A program made the position numbers and the translations under genes. Below the pieces are notes generated by a model, which was given only the letters and a program-made list of their open reading frames with translations, ran no database searches and was not told where the DNA came from. From a virus, in the IMG/VR virus record IMGVR_UViG_3300042673_001035, positions 1 through 64,000 of that record: a stretch of DNA of 64,000 nt; one strand, given 5' to 3'. Below, in pieces: positions 46,379-54,587 of the stretch (position 1 is the stretch's first letter; each line of letters starts with the position of its first letter).

Positions 46379-46456
46379 TTAAGAATTGTCACTTACTATT
46401 AATGCACCTATTTGGGTCATTATAGTATTAATTGTTGTAATTTCTTGTATAGTCAT
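46379..46456 (-). CDS. Possible 25-aa peptide
   Basis: A short frame begins at ATG 46454-46456 and runs MTIQEITTINTIMTQIGALI then VSDNS before TAA. A TATTTATA box (46479-46486) lies 22 nt upstream, like those before late genes. It lies between the zinc-ribbon gene and the ATP-grasp/Hint protein. It may be random, or a small peptide such as a modification substrate; too short to judge. Confidence 0.25.
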   Translation of the reverse strand: MTIQEITTINTIMTQIGALIVSDNS

Positions 46457-46477
46457 TTTATTAAATATTTTATTTTA

Positions 46478-47986
46478 TTATAAATACAAACAAACTCTAC
46501 CACCATCATAACAAGGGTTATTATAATTGTAAGTACAGGTTTCGTACATTTTATTACATCCACCAGCTCCGATACCAAATACGAAACAACGTTGGCATTG
46601 AAAGTTATGTTCGATTGCTACAAACATACCATCATCGGTTTTAGTTAAGAATAAGTGTTCATCCTGAACTCCAATCTGCCATCCATCAAATCCTTCTACA
46701 CTATTTGTTATATTTGTTACAGTTTTTTCGTTTACTTCAATTGTTTCTAAATTATCCGTTTGTACTAAAAGTATTTTATCACCTATTTGTAACATATCTA
46801 CTTCTTCATCTTCGGAATGAAGTTTTGTCCATTTAACAATATCACCTCTCTTTATAAGATATTGTGATATGGATGTATCCTGCCATGTTGTATTATCATC
46901 AAATGTAATTGTTGTCATTGGTGATAATACATTTGATTTTGTTTTAAACTGAACGACATTTGTACTAAATGTTGAATTTGATAAAAATTCATTAAAATCA
47001 ACTTGATAATTTCGTAATTCGTTTGATGAATCTAAATTTGGTTGATTTTCATATAATTTAATAGTCTTTATTATATCACCAGCTTGTAATTCTAATCCTG
47101 TTTTATATGTACCATCTGCCATCATTACCAAATCGGTGTCTAACAATTTAGGCCTACTAATATCTTGGGTGTTTGTGATATATGACTTTCTAAAGTTTGA
47201 GTCTATTTCGAAAGTTTCAGAATTATAAGTAACATTATCATACAATTGTACATTACCATGTTTAGTATATGCACCAATTGAAATAGATTCTAATGTCGAT
47301 GGATATAATAAATTATATGAACGAACTATACTGACTACATTATTTTCAATTTTATTTAAATTTAAATGATACTCCATTAAAAAATATTCATCGGTTACAT
47401 TTTGTAATACCACATCTAATTCTTCCAATGTAGTTACTTTATAAAATTTAGGGTATTCGTTTCTGTCGTATACCGGATATTTAGCTTTTAAAATAAAATT
47501 TGGATGTACTCCATTATCCGATATCGTTGTTATATTTGATATAAGTTCGTCATTTTCATTTTTATATGCAAATTGATGGCCAAATTCAGTAGATTGGATT
47601 AACTTTAAAAAATTAACTTTATCCTTACAATAAGTTTCATCCAATATCGCCGTAACATCATATGCACTTCTTATAATTAGATGTGTATCGGAATCATCAA
47701 CGTGTGGGATAGTTATATTACCACCTACTTCCTCAAAAGCATATTCAATATTTAAACCAGTACATAAAATTTCTAATTTATCGTGAAATTGTCTTATGCC
47801 ACCAATATATGTTACTTTAGTAAAGTTATTGGTAGTTATGAAATTGGATAATTCATCTAAATTAAATAAACTATTATATTGTTCTTGTGTTAGTCTGTTG
47901 ATACCTGAATTTGTGTTTGTTTCAATTGGTAATAAATTACCTACCGAATTATATACAAAGTCGGTTCCTAATAATACTGTTCTCAT
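46478..47986 (-). CDS. ATP-grasp-like/Hint-like protein with Cys-rich tail
   Basis: The 502-aa protein has an N-terminal part (about 1-270) that looks like an ATP-grasp arrangement (KVNFLKLIQSTEFGHQFAYK, NFILKAKYPVYDRNEYPKFY, EYFLMEYHLNLNKIENNVVS). Around residue 280 a Hint/intein block A-like segment appears, LLDTDLVMMADGTYKTGLEL then QAGDIIKTI, but the usual nucleophile Cys is absent. The last 41 residues hold six Cys (CQRC, GGC, ETC, NPC, RVC). A TATTTATA box lies 20 nt upstream of the ATG. It could be a self-processing virion protein or a peptide substrate/ligase in the island; both are inference. Confidence 0.5.
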   Translation of the reverse strand: MRTVLLGTDFVYNSVGNLLPIETNTNSGINRLTQEQYNSLFNLDELSNFITTNNFTKVTYIGGIRQFHDKLEILCTGLNIEYAFEEVGGNITIPHVDDSDTHLIIRSAYDVTAILDETYCKDKVNFLKLIQSTEFGHQFAYKNENDELISNITTISDNGVHPNFILKAKYPVYDRNEYPKFYKVTTLEELDVVLQNVTDEYFLMEYHLNLNKIENNVVSIVRSYNLLYPSTLESISIGAYTKHGNVQLYDNVTYNSETFEIDSNFRKSYITNTQDISRPKLLDTDLVMMADGTYKTGLELQAGDIIKTIKLYENQPNLDSSNELRNYQVDFNEFLSNSTFSTNVVQFKTKSNVLSPMTTITFDDNTTWQDTSISQYLIKRGDIVKWTKLHSEDEEVDMLQIGDKILLVQTDNLETIEVNEKTVTNITNSVEGFDGWQIGVQDEHLFLTKTDDGMFVAIEHNFQCQRCFVFGIGAGGCNKMYETCTYNYNNPCYDGGRVCLYL

Positions 47987-48032
47987 ATTTTATGTTTCTA
48001 TTTGTCTATAAATATAAATTAATTAAATAAAA

Positions 48033-49832
48033 TTATATTATTTTTTTTCCATATTGAGGTTTTGGAATATCGTTTAAGTCTTCAAATAAGATAATAGGTT
48101 CTTCAATGGTTTCAATCTCATTTGAGATTATAGTGTATGATTGTGATCCTGTTTCTTGTTTTTCTTTTAATTCTAAATATAATCCTCTATTATAGATTGA
48201 ATATGGTATTCCTATTCTTTTAAATGTCTCCTCAGCTTGTTCAATTCTTCTTAACCTATCCATTGGTGTATTCCACTTTGTTGTGAAATTAACACCATTC
48301 TCATATTCTAAATATTGTTTCTCCACATCTCTCCACTTTACTAATAGAGTTTGATGTAATAAAAATACGGAACAGGTTACTATTTCTGCCATACAATCTC
48401 TAAATTCCTCTACAAAGTCTAAAGTTTTTTGAAAATCTTCATCGGTTTCGTTTAGATATCCAACAATGATTTGCATACCAAACAACAATGGATATTCAAA
48501 TTCAGTTCCCTTATTTTCTTCATTTACCTTTCTTACATTTTCAAAAATTTCTCTCACACCTTGAACATCGGTGTATTTTTTCATATGTTTAAGAACTGGT
48601 TCGGAATAAGATTCGAATCCTGTAATAAACTTTGTTAGTCCTGCTCTACGATATAATCTTATAGTTTCTATATCTCTCATTTGAGATTGTAGTCTAACAT
48701 TACCACCGATATTAATATCTAATCCTCTTTCGATAATTTTTTCACACAATTCTTTTAACCACTTTGGATTACCATTGATAATTGAATCGTGACAAAAGAA
48801 ATACTTCTTTCCTTTTGCAACCCATCCTTCTAATTCCTCTAACACATTTTCAACGGTTCTATATCGGTATTCAGGTATATAATCCGGTACTGAACAAAAC
48901 GAACAACGATAAGGACAACCTCTACTCATTGTAATAGGTTTAGTGTCCTGATAAACTGACTTATAATAAAAATTATCTTCTAAAGAACTATAATCCGGAA
49001 TAGGTAATGCATCCATTGGAATATTTGCTCTCATTTTATTGTGGATAAAAATACCATTTAATTGCCAAATTAATCCAGGTATAGACATTAAGGACTCCTC
49101 ACTCCAATCTGACTTAAGTATTTCTACAAATGTCATCTCACCATCACCTCTACTGATTGCATCGATGAAAGTATATTCGTTTGTTTTATAATTTGAATTG
49201 GGTAATCTACCAAAGTCTAACACTTCAACACCATTACCACCAATTAAAATTTTAACCTCTGGATATTTTTCTTTTACTAATTTTGCAATTGCAAGTGTTG
49301 CATCTATATTACCATCGATAATACTAAATCCTAAAAATTTAGGCTTTGCTTTCTCTAAATATCTACCAACGAATCCGTATGCAATATCATATGTTTCCTG
49401 AAAATTATATAATAGATGAAACTGACTTTGTTTGGAGTATGTATTAAATAAATTGAAAAACTCACCTTGCTTATCCGGTGGATTTAAAAAGAAATAGTCA
49501 ATTACTGGGTCAATGATTGCAACCCTTAATTCGGGTTCATATTTGTCTATCCAAGACTTTAAACCAACTATGCCGGAATAATAACCTGATTCATTGATAT
49601 TAGGAACTTGTAATAACAAACAATCTTGTTCTTCTATATCTTGAAAATGGAATTTATGTTCTATCTCCAATCCTTTGCCTTTCTCTGCAAAAACAGTTTG
49701 ACGCATATATTGTAGTAAATCGACTTTGATGTCAAATACTTCAACACCACTTTTCATTTGGTCATCTACTCTATTCTCAACTTTTTGAATTTGACTTTCA
49801 ATATCAGGACTAATGATTTCGTCAATTTGCAT
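48033..49832 (-). CDS. B12-binding radical SAM enzyme
   Basis: The 599-aa protein has an N-terminal cobalamin-binding Rossmann part (KAKPKFLGFSIIDGNIDATL; VKILIGGNGVEVLDFGRLP, residues about 150-220). The radical SAM core CPYRCSFCSVPDYIPEYRYR lies near 305-325 (CxxxCxxC), followed by GNVRLQSQM and ITGFESYSEPVLKHMKKY. The classic class-B methylase/cyclase layout performs C-methylations or radical ring reactions on unactivated carbons. A promoter-like box begins 19 nt upstream, making it the start of this unit. The gene is unusual in a phage. Confidence 0.92.
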   Translation of the reverse strand: MQIDEIISPDIESQIQKVENRVDDQMKSGVEVFDIKVDLLQYMRQTVFAEKGKGLEIEHKFHFQDIEEQDCLLLQVPNINESGYYSGIVGLKSWIDKYEPELRVAIIDPVIDYFFLNPPDKQGEFFNLFNTYSKQSQFHLLYNFQETYDIAYGFVGRYLEKAKPKFLGFSIIDGNIDATLAIAKLVKEKYPEVKILIGGNGVEVLDFGRLPNSNYKTNEYTFIDAISRGDGEMTFVEILKSDWSEESLMSIPGLIWQLNGIFIHNKMRANIPMDALPIPDYSSLEDNFYYKSVYQDTKPITMSRGCPYRCSFCSVPDYIPEYRYRTVENVLEELEGWVAKGKKYFFCHDSIINGNPKWLKELCEKIIERGLDINIGGNVRLQSQMRDIETIRLYRRAGLTKFITGFESYSEPVLKHMKKYTDVQGVREIFENVRKVNEENKGTEFEYPLLFGMQIIVGYLNETDEDFQKTLDFVEEFRDCMAEIVTCSVFLLHQTLLVKWRDVEKQYLEYENGVNFTTKWNTPMDRLRRIEQAEETFKRIGIPYSIYNRGLYLELKEKQETGSQSYTIISNEIETIEEPIILFEDLNDIPKPQYGKKII

Positions 49833-49850
49833 GAATATAATAATTTAATT

Positions 49851-49881
49851 AAATATACAAATAATTATTGAATTTTCCAAA
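49851..49881 (-). promoter_or_regulatory. 31-nt promoter-like box
   Basis: The minus strand begins TTTGGAAAATTC and ends TTTGTATATTT, with the family's exact length. It ends 18 nt before the B12-radical SAM ATG and would start transcription of the 48-41.5 kb modification island. Confidence 0.6.
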
Positions 49882-49910
49882 TAAATCAATTTTATTCAAA
49901 AAAATAAAAT

Positions 49911-50558
49911 CTATATTAATGTTGAACCATTGTTATTAATATAATTAATCATTATATCAGCCAATACTTTACAGCCAAATTCGGATAGGTGGTGGTCATT
50001 TATTACGCCTTTTGTTTCATTTATTATTTCCATCTTACCTTTATAATATGACCAATATAAATTATTTACTATTTTACTTTTTTCAAATTCGGAAAAAGCT
50101 GACCAATAAACTATTTTGTTATTTTTAAATGTATAATTTAACAAATCCATCCATCCCATTATTTCTTTTAAAAATAATTCGGAATCTCTATTTACTAAAA
50201 TTTCTTGTAAAGTCCTCTCACTTATAAGTGGTAAATCTGGTAAATGATTAAGAATTATTGTATGGAAAAATTTGTTAGACATATCTGCTAGTCTAAATCT
50301 TGTTATTGATGACCATCCTATTATTATATAATCACCATCTTTGATGTTATTGATTTGTTTTATAATGGAATCTAATATCGTATAATTATCACTACCACCT
50401 TTAGCACAATTTCGAAATGGTAATTCTAAATTATCCGCAAGAATTTCTGGCCAAAATTTGGGTTCATACCCTTTCCATTTGATATATTCATCTGCCCACC
50501 GATAAGATTTATTATATCCCTCAGTATTAGAATCACCAAAAAACCATATCTTATTCAT
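49911..50558 (-). CDS. SGNH/GDSL-like hydrolase (paralogue of 62030 gene)
   Basis: The 215-aa protein has block I KIWFFGDSNTEGYNKSYRW, CAKGGSDNYTILDSI, IIGWSSITRFRL and a C-terminal INDHHLSEFG (catalytic Asp/His). The protein at 62030 aligns along its length (HYINWKGY, GGWDNYSIF, FGWSNSARFRL, IDNKHFSEQG), so the two are recent paralogues placed 12 kb apart. It is probably an esterase or acyltransferase. The G-rich repeat lies just upstream of its ATG. Confidence 0.78.
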   Translation of the reverse strand: MNKIWFFGDSNTEGYNKSYRWADEYIKWKGYEPKFWPEILADNLELPFRNCAKGGSDNYTILDSIIKQINNIKDGDYIIIGWSSITRFRLADMSNKFFHTIILNHLPDLPLISERTLQEILVNRDSELFLKEIMGWMDLLNYTFKNNKIVYWSAFSEFEKSKIVNNLYWSYYKGKMEIINETKGVINDHHLSEFGCKVLADIMINYINNNGSTLI

Positions 50559-50583
50559 ATTTTATAATATTGTTTAAATTAAT

Positions 50584-50630
50584 TGGGGTGGGGGTTGGGG
50601 GAGAAAGTCGTTTTTTAAGAAAATTTTTAG
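50584..50630 (+). repeat. G-tract dispersed repeat, copy 1
   Basis: The plus strand reads GGGGTGGGGGTTGGGGG then GAGAAAGTCG and a T/A-rich tail (TTTTTTAAGAAAATTTTTAG). The same element occurs in reverse orientation at 60104-60151, with C-tracts on the plus strand. It lies in the short gap between the SGNH gene and the 233-aa sulfotransferase-like gene. G-runs could form a quadruplex-like structure; not tested. Confidence 0.75.
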
Positions 50631-50651
50631 AACATACCTTCTATTGATAGT

Positions 50652-51353
50652 CTATATCAATTCTCTTTTTATACTTATTATACTTTTTAATTTCATTTTA
50701 AGATTCAATATATCATCTTCCAATTTATCAATTTCATTTTGTTTTTCCATTAATAAGTCGTATGATGTCAGTCCTCTTTCATTATTTAAAATTCGTTTTA
50801 ACCATAACTCATCTTTGTCACATAAAATATATAATTCATCCAATTTGTCTTTTGATATCATAGATAAAATTTCAACTTTTGATTTAAAATGTTTCATTTT
50901 ATGGGAATCATATAATTCGGGTTTATATTCAATTTTATAATCAAAAAATTCCGACAATTTGTCTAGATGTATCATTTTGAATCCAAAAATATTCCATATA
51001 CGATACAGATTTTTATATAAGTTTGGAGACCAATGTTCGGATTTATCATCAATCATATTTTCAATAATTACATCCAAATTCCAATCTTGTTTACGATTAT
51101 TGGAGGTGTGTATTTTGCCCTCTATATTTCCCCACACATAATCGGTTTGAATCGCCGATATGATATGTTCACACGGATTTCTATATGTTACAATTGAATT
51201 TTGTGTAATATCGATTGGTGGATTAGGTGAATTTGGGTCTATATCCACTTCCGATTGGTTTATCCAATTAGAATTTCTTACAAATCGAATACCACACTTT
51301 GGAATACAAATAATTGGTTCTCTATCTTTATATTCATGTTTTGATAAAATCAT
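50652..51353 (-). CDS. Sulfotransferase-like protein
   Basis: The 233-aa protein has REPIICIPKCGIRFVRNSNW at the start (PKCG PSB loop) and NSIVTYRNPCEHIISAIQTD as the 3'-phosphate site, the layout of carbohydrate sulfotransferases. The C-terminus is a Lys/Glu-rich helix. This is the second such protein of the island; both could decorate the same acceptor. Starts lack a Shine-Dalgarno. Confidence 0.7.
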   Translation of the reverse strand: MILSKHEYKDREPIICIPKCGIRFVRNSNWINQSEVDIDPNSPNPPIDITQNSIVTYRNPCEHIISAIQTDYVWGNIEGKIHTSNNRKQDWNLDVIIENMIDDKSEHWSPNLYKNLYRIWNIFGFKMIHLDKLSEFFDYKIEYKPELYDSHKMKHFKSKVEILSMISKDKLDELYILCDKDELWLKRILNNERGLTSYDLLMEKQNEIDKLEDDILNLKMKLKSIISIKRELI

Positions 51354-51363
51354 AGTATTGTGT

Positions 51364-51519
51364 TTATTTCTTCATTAGGTCTCTTTTAAGACGCTTTAGA
51401 TACCATATAGGAAAATATATCACCCAATACATAGAAACGACAAATACACCACCCATAATGACAATGGACATGGTTATAAGTCTTAAGATTAGTAATATAG
51501 TATTAATGAGAGATACCAT
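51364..51519 (-). CDS. 51-aa membrane peptide
   Basis: The frame runs from ATG (51517-51519) to TAA (51364-51366). The protein begins MVSLINTILLILRLITMSIV and continues with IMGGVFVVSMYWVIYFPIWY, two closely spaced membrane segments, then a basic end (LKRLKRDLMKK). It overlaps the end of the 91-aa membrane gene by 17 nt. It may act with that protein, perhaps as holin-like or accessory subunit; not proven. Confidence 0.6.
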   Translation of the reverse strand: MVSLINTILLILRLITMSIVIMGGVFVVSMYWVIYFPIWYLKRLKRDLMKK

Positions 51520-51778
51520 TACCATAAATTGATGTCCAGATGCCGACTATACCAACCAAACACCAAAAGGCATTCAATATAATGTATGCACGGTTATCTC
51601 TTTCCCATGCAGCATAAGTTAAAATAACGGCATCGATAGTATTCCATATCCACATCCAAAGAAAAGGAGTATCAGGTCCCATAATAGAAAGAGTACCAAA
51701 TGCAATGATTCTCATCACTACTCCGATATTCTCCATCCATTTAATTGTGGTTTCACTTAATAACTTTAGTTTTGACAT
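51503..51778 (-). CDS. Small 3-TM membrane protein
   Basis: The 91-aa protein has hydrophobic segments near residues 18-35 (IGVVMRIIAFGTLSIMG), 40-58 (WMWIWNTIDAVILTYAAW) and 65-85 (YIILNAFWCLVGIVGIW). The last resembles the end of PnuC-like or small transporter proteins (LNAFWCLVG), but it is much shorter than known transporters. It may be an ion or vitamin-channel-like peptide; uncertain. Confidence 0.65.
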   Translation of the reverse strand: MSKLKLLSETTIKWMENIGVVMRIIAFGTLSIMGPDTPFLWMWIWNTIDAVILTYAAWERDNRAYIILNAFWCLVGIVGIWTSIYGNGISH

Positions 51779-51783
51779 AACTT

Positions 51784-52809
51784 TTATTTAGTTTGTAGTT
51801 TCTTAATTTGTTCTTGTAGTTCTACTACCTTACGAGCAAGATACCCTTGATTTTGTGCATCCGTAGTTTGGCCTTGTTGTATTTGTTTTTCTACATTTGC
51901 TCTATCTTCTTTTGCCTTTCTCTCTATATCGGACAAACCTTTATCTAATTCTTTTTTAGCATCGTCTAAATCAGTCTTAATAGTATTAATAGGATTAGTT
52001 TCAACGGATACTAATGTACTACTTTCAGTACTCTTAACACTATGATTGTCTTCGTCACTATCGGACTCTGCAATAAGGTCTTTTTGAATTATACCATAGA
52101 TATTAGGAGTAGGTATTATGCCATCAAAGAAAGTACTCTTAATACGATTAAAATCTTTTCTGAGTAAATCTAATTGTTTATCTAACTCTATAAGAAAGGT
52201 TTGTAGTTTGAGTGGGTCGAAAATAGTTTTTTCTTGGTCGGTTACTGTTGCAATAGGTACAAACGTATAGTGAGGGTTTAATTGTTTATCTACCATTTTT
52301 TCATAGTCTACCACTTCAAACTTATCGGATGGTCGTTTACTTACCTTATCTAATGTATAATTAATTTGGTCTATTAACTTATTGGGTATACCTTCTGTTA
52401 ATCCGTTTTCTGCATCATCTATATAAGATACATCTACAACGCCTGCCTGTCTATTCTGTAAATCTCTACTATCTATACTCTTTTGTAGTTGGGTTACGTC
52501 CAATTCAATAATCTTAATTGTTTTACCCATACCCACTTCTTTATCCTTAACCATTATCTTACCATTCTCTACAATATCATAGTGTGGGTTCTTTGAGTCT
52601 TTTATATCGTTAAGTGTTTGTGGAGAACATAAATAATCTAAACCTATCTTTACTATAATACCATTTCCTTTAATAACTGGTTTAAGGTTTGCAAGTGGTG
52701 TACCAATAGGCAGGTATATAGGTTTAATATCGTTTGATGCAGATATCTTCCAATTCTTGCCATCGGTTGTATATCTTTCCGAATTTTGATTGATTAACTT
52801 AATACTCAT
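51784..52809 (-). CDS. Hypothetical 341-aa protein
   Basis: No family is recognised. The N-terminal part is mixed alpha/beta (TDGKNWKISASNDIKPIYLP), followed by charged linkers and a C-terminal coiled coil (DDAKKELDKGLSDIERKAKE and EQIKKLQTK). It starts 11 nt inside the following 99-aa gene (overlap). A structural or host-takeover role is possible; no evidence decides. Confidence 0.55.
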   Translation of the reverse strand: MSIKLINQNSERYTTDGKNWKISASNDIKPIYLPIGTPLANLKPVIKGNGIIVKIGLDYLCSPQTLNDIKDSKNPHYDIVENGKIMVKDKEVGMGKTIKIIELDVTQLQKSIDSRDLQNRQAGVVDVSYIDDAENGLTEGIPNKLIDQINYTLDKVSKRPSDKFEVVDYEKMVDKQLNPHYTFVPIATVTDQEKTIFDPLKLQTFLIELDKQLDLLRKDFNRIKSTFFDGIIPTPNIYGIIQKDLIAESDSDEDNHSVKSTESSTLVSVETNPINTIKTDLDDAKKELDKGLSDIERKAKEDRANVEKQIQQGQTTDAQNQGYLARKVVELQEQIKKLQTK

Positions 52810-53098
52810 TACTTATTTCTTTATATGCCTTTCTATATAACTTTAATTCATCCTTAATAGTAGTTTTACGATTTACTCTTATATCGTATATCGTTCTTTG
52901 TAGTTCTTTATACAATCCCATATAGATTGCATCTGTTATTATATAGTTAATAGTTAATTTTCTTTCATATTCTTTATACTCTTTCTTTTCAAATTCATCT
53001 CTTACTTCCTCTAATGGTTGCAAAGAAAAGATTTTTGCAACTCCAATAGATGTGCCAAACTCTTGTGCAGCTTTGTCAAAGACTTCTTCTTTTAACAT
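52799..53098 (-). CDS. Hypothetical 99-aa helical protein
   Basis: The small, charged, largely helical protein includes QPLEEVRDEFEKKEYKEYER. It overlaps the 341-aa gene by 11 nt, so the two are co-translated. No recognised family. Confidence 0.5.
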   Translation of the reverse strand: MLKEEVFDKAAQEFGTSIGVAKIFSLQPLEEVRDEFEKKEYKEYERKLTINYIITDAIYMGLYKELQRTIYDIRVNRKTTIKDELKLYRKAYKEISNEY

Positions 53099-53109
53099 AT
53101 AGAATAGAT

Positions 53110-53340
53110 TTAATAAGGTTTCTTTTTGGTTGGAATTGGTATAACTAATTTTTTTTGCATGATAGTAGACATGTGTGGAGTAAGATTGATGCCTACACCT
53201 CCGTCATTACCCCATCCCTGATTACCACAACGAGTTATAAAATCCTCATCACTCTCTCCTTCTAATCTTTCACACCTACCCTCTAACACTTTAACCAATA
53301 CCTCTTTTAACTTAATCATTTCTGAATGTTTATTGTACAC
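53110..53340 (-). CDS. Hypothetical 76-aa protein
   Basis: It starts with GTG at 53338-53340. It contains CERLEGESDEDFITRCGNQG and a Gly/Asn run (QGWGNDGGVGINLTPHMST) that looks like a small ligand-binding or metal loop, with a basic C-terminus. No family is recognised. The long gap upstream (53341-53634) with structured DNA belongs to its 5' side. Confidence 0.5.
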   Translation of the reverse strand: MYNKHSEMIKLKEVLVKVLEGRCERLEGESDEDFITRCGNQGWGNDGGVGINLTPHMSTIMQKKLVIPIPTKKKPY

Positions 53341-53634
53341 ATAAATATCTTAGATAAAAGAAATTCAGTTAAAGGGTATATGTGTGTATCATACATCATG
53401 TCAAAAAAGAGCTATAGGTAAAAAATTGGACCCCGGTATTCGCACGTATCCGACCCGGTTTTACAACTCGCGCTTTTTTTGAGCGACATGAAACTGTTAC
53501 TCGTTTCTCTCCAACCCCGCCACAAAAAAATGAGCACAAAGAGACCGACAGCATTTACGCTATCGGTTCATCCTATGATTAGGAGCTCTTTGTAATTAAA
53601 ATAAAAATATGAAAACCAATGAAAACTTTTCTCT
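53341..53634. other. Gene-free, structured intergenic region
   Basis: About 294 nt without an open frame. It is less AT-rich than the surroundings (contains ACCCCGG, CGACCCGG, CGCGC). It holds a short hairpin around 53469-53485 (CGCT/AGCG with a T-run), a C-rich stretch CTCTCCAACCCCGCC similar to the dispersed C-tract repeat (53506-53520), and the three-way junction at 53536-53593. Confidence 0.6.
53536..53593. ncRNA. Predicted three-way-junction structured element
   Basis: An outer stem ACAAAGAG/CTCTTTGT (8 bp, perfect) encloses two hairpins. Hairpin 1, ACCGACAGC/GCTATCGGT, has 9 positions with one mismatch and loop ATTTAC. Hairpin 2, TCCTA/TAGGA, has loop TGAT. The design is compatible with a structured RNA on either strand. 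On the minus strand it lies in the leader of the 76-aa gene. Recognised riboswitch or ribozyme cores were not found. Random formation of three consistent stems in 58 nt is unlikely but not impossible. Confidence 0.5.
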
Positions 53635-53847
53635 TTAAAATTGTCTACTTACCCACTTAGGATAATTACTATATTGTTGCATGAGTTCAGTTGCTCGATA
53701 ATCTTTCACTTCTACTCTACAACCTATATTCATCTCTTTGCACCAATGTTGAAAGTTCTCATCTGCTAATACCTTCTCTCTTTCTTTCTCTATACTATGT
53801 AATCTATCTATGTCTATACTATTGATTGTCTCTACTATTGTATTCAT
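53635..53847 (-). CDS. Hypothetical 70-aa protein
   Basis: Mostly helical (DRLHSIEKEREKVLADENFQ), then an aromatic-rich end (YSNYPKWVSRQF). No family is recognised. The codon style matches the phage. Confidence 0.5.
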   Translation of the reverse strand: MNTIVETINSIDIDRLHSIEKEREKVLADENFQHWCKEMNIGCRVEVKDYRATELMQQYSNYPKWVSRQF

Positions 53848-53898
53848 ACTACTATGTTTTATAACTTAACTGAATTTATTTTTATTAAGATTGTCCGA

Positions 53899-54129
53899 TT
53901 AAGCTTTTGCTTTGGGTGGACTCTGCGTGAATAACTCTTTAAGGTATTCTTCCTCATCCTCCATTTGTTCAGCGGTCATCTCATTGTATCTATCTAACAA
54001 TGCAATTGCGGACCTGATTTCACTTAACTGCTCACTAGCAGCCCACTTCGGTTTGCCGTCTTGCAGACCTTTAATCTTCTTCATCAATACTATCTCGTCT
54101 TGTTTTAACTTCTTAATTGCGTAGTCCAT
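53899..54129 (-). CDS. Hypothetical 76-aa coiled-coil protein
   Basis: The N-terminal helix (IKKLKQDEIVLMKKIKGLQD) and acidic C-terminus (EQMEDEEEYLKELF) fit a small coiled-coil adaptor. It overlaps the SprT-like gene by 17 nt. No known family. Confidence 0.5.
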   Translation of the reverse strand: MDYAIKKLKQDEIVLMKKIKGLQDGKPKWAASEQLSEIRSAIALLDRYNEMTAEQMEDEEEYLKELFTQSPPKAKA

Positions 54130-54535
54130 CTTTATACTTTTTATTTATCTTATCTTTAATTTGTTTCCACACTATCGGTGTATACTTATCTTCGTTTCTT
54201 CTTGCTTGTCTCTCATACGGGTTTCTACTATATGAACCGGGGTACTTATAGTATTTCGTTCTTATTGGTTGTAGTTGGTGTGTCCATTCGTGTATACACG
54301 TATTGATTAACTCTCTCACATCACTACATTGGTCCCAGTATATCCATACCTCATTGTCGTCCGCGTCATATGCACCACAATCGGTGTCATATCCTTTCAC
54401 TACGGACCAGATAGGGTCAAACTTCTTTCGTTTGTTTACTCCCATATTCGTGCGACACCATCTCAGGACCATATTTGCAATTCGCACTGCAGGTTCTCTA
54501 CCTAATTTTGTTATAGGCGTTTTTAAATATATCAT
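54113..54535 (-). CDS. SprT-like zinc metalloprotease-type protein
   Basis: The HExxH motif is CIHEWTHQLQPI. The protein has MIYLKTPITKLGREPAVRIA at the start and a downstream Arg/Tyr-rich section (NPYERQARRNEDKY), as in small SprT-like or WLM-type peptidases. The start is placed at Met22 of the longest frame (54533-54535, about 140 aa). The upstream part overlaps the terminator hairpin and would be translated through it. It may process a host or virion protein. Confidence 0.6.
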   Translation of the reverse strand: MIYLKTPITKLGREPAVRIANMVLRWCRTNMGVNKRKKFDPIWSVVKGYDTDCGAYDADDNEVWIYWDQCSDVRELINTCIHEWTHQLQPIRTKYYKYPGSYSRNPYERQARRNEDKYTPIVWKQIKDKINKKYKDGLRN

Positions 54536-54553
54536 ATTCGTTTTAATATGGTT

Positions 54554-54587
54554 ATAAAAAAAGTGGTACTCTCGGGGTACCACTTTG
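54554..54587 (-). terminator. Rho-independent terminator
   Basis: The stem AAAGTGGTAC/GTACCACTTT (10 bp, perfect) with loop CCCGAGA is followed on the minus strand by T-run TTTTTT. It terminates the transcript carrying the lipoprotein and tRNA-like gene. Confidence 0.88.

Noticed and set aside
53401-53520. Possible hammerhead or other known ribozyme in the GC-rich gap
   Set aside because: No CTGATGA/GAAA core on either strand; only generic stems were found.
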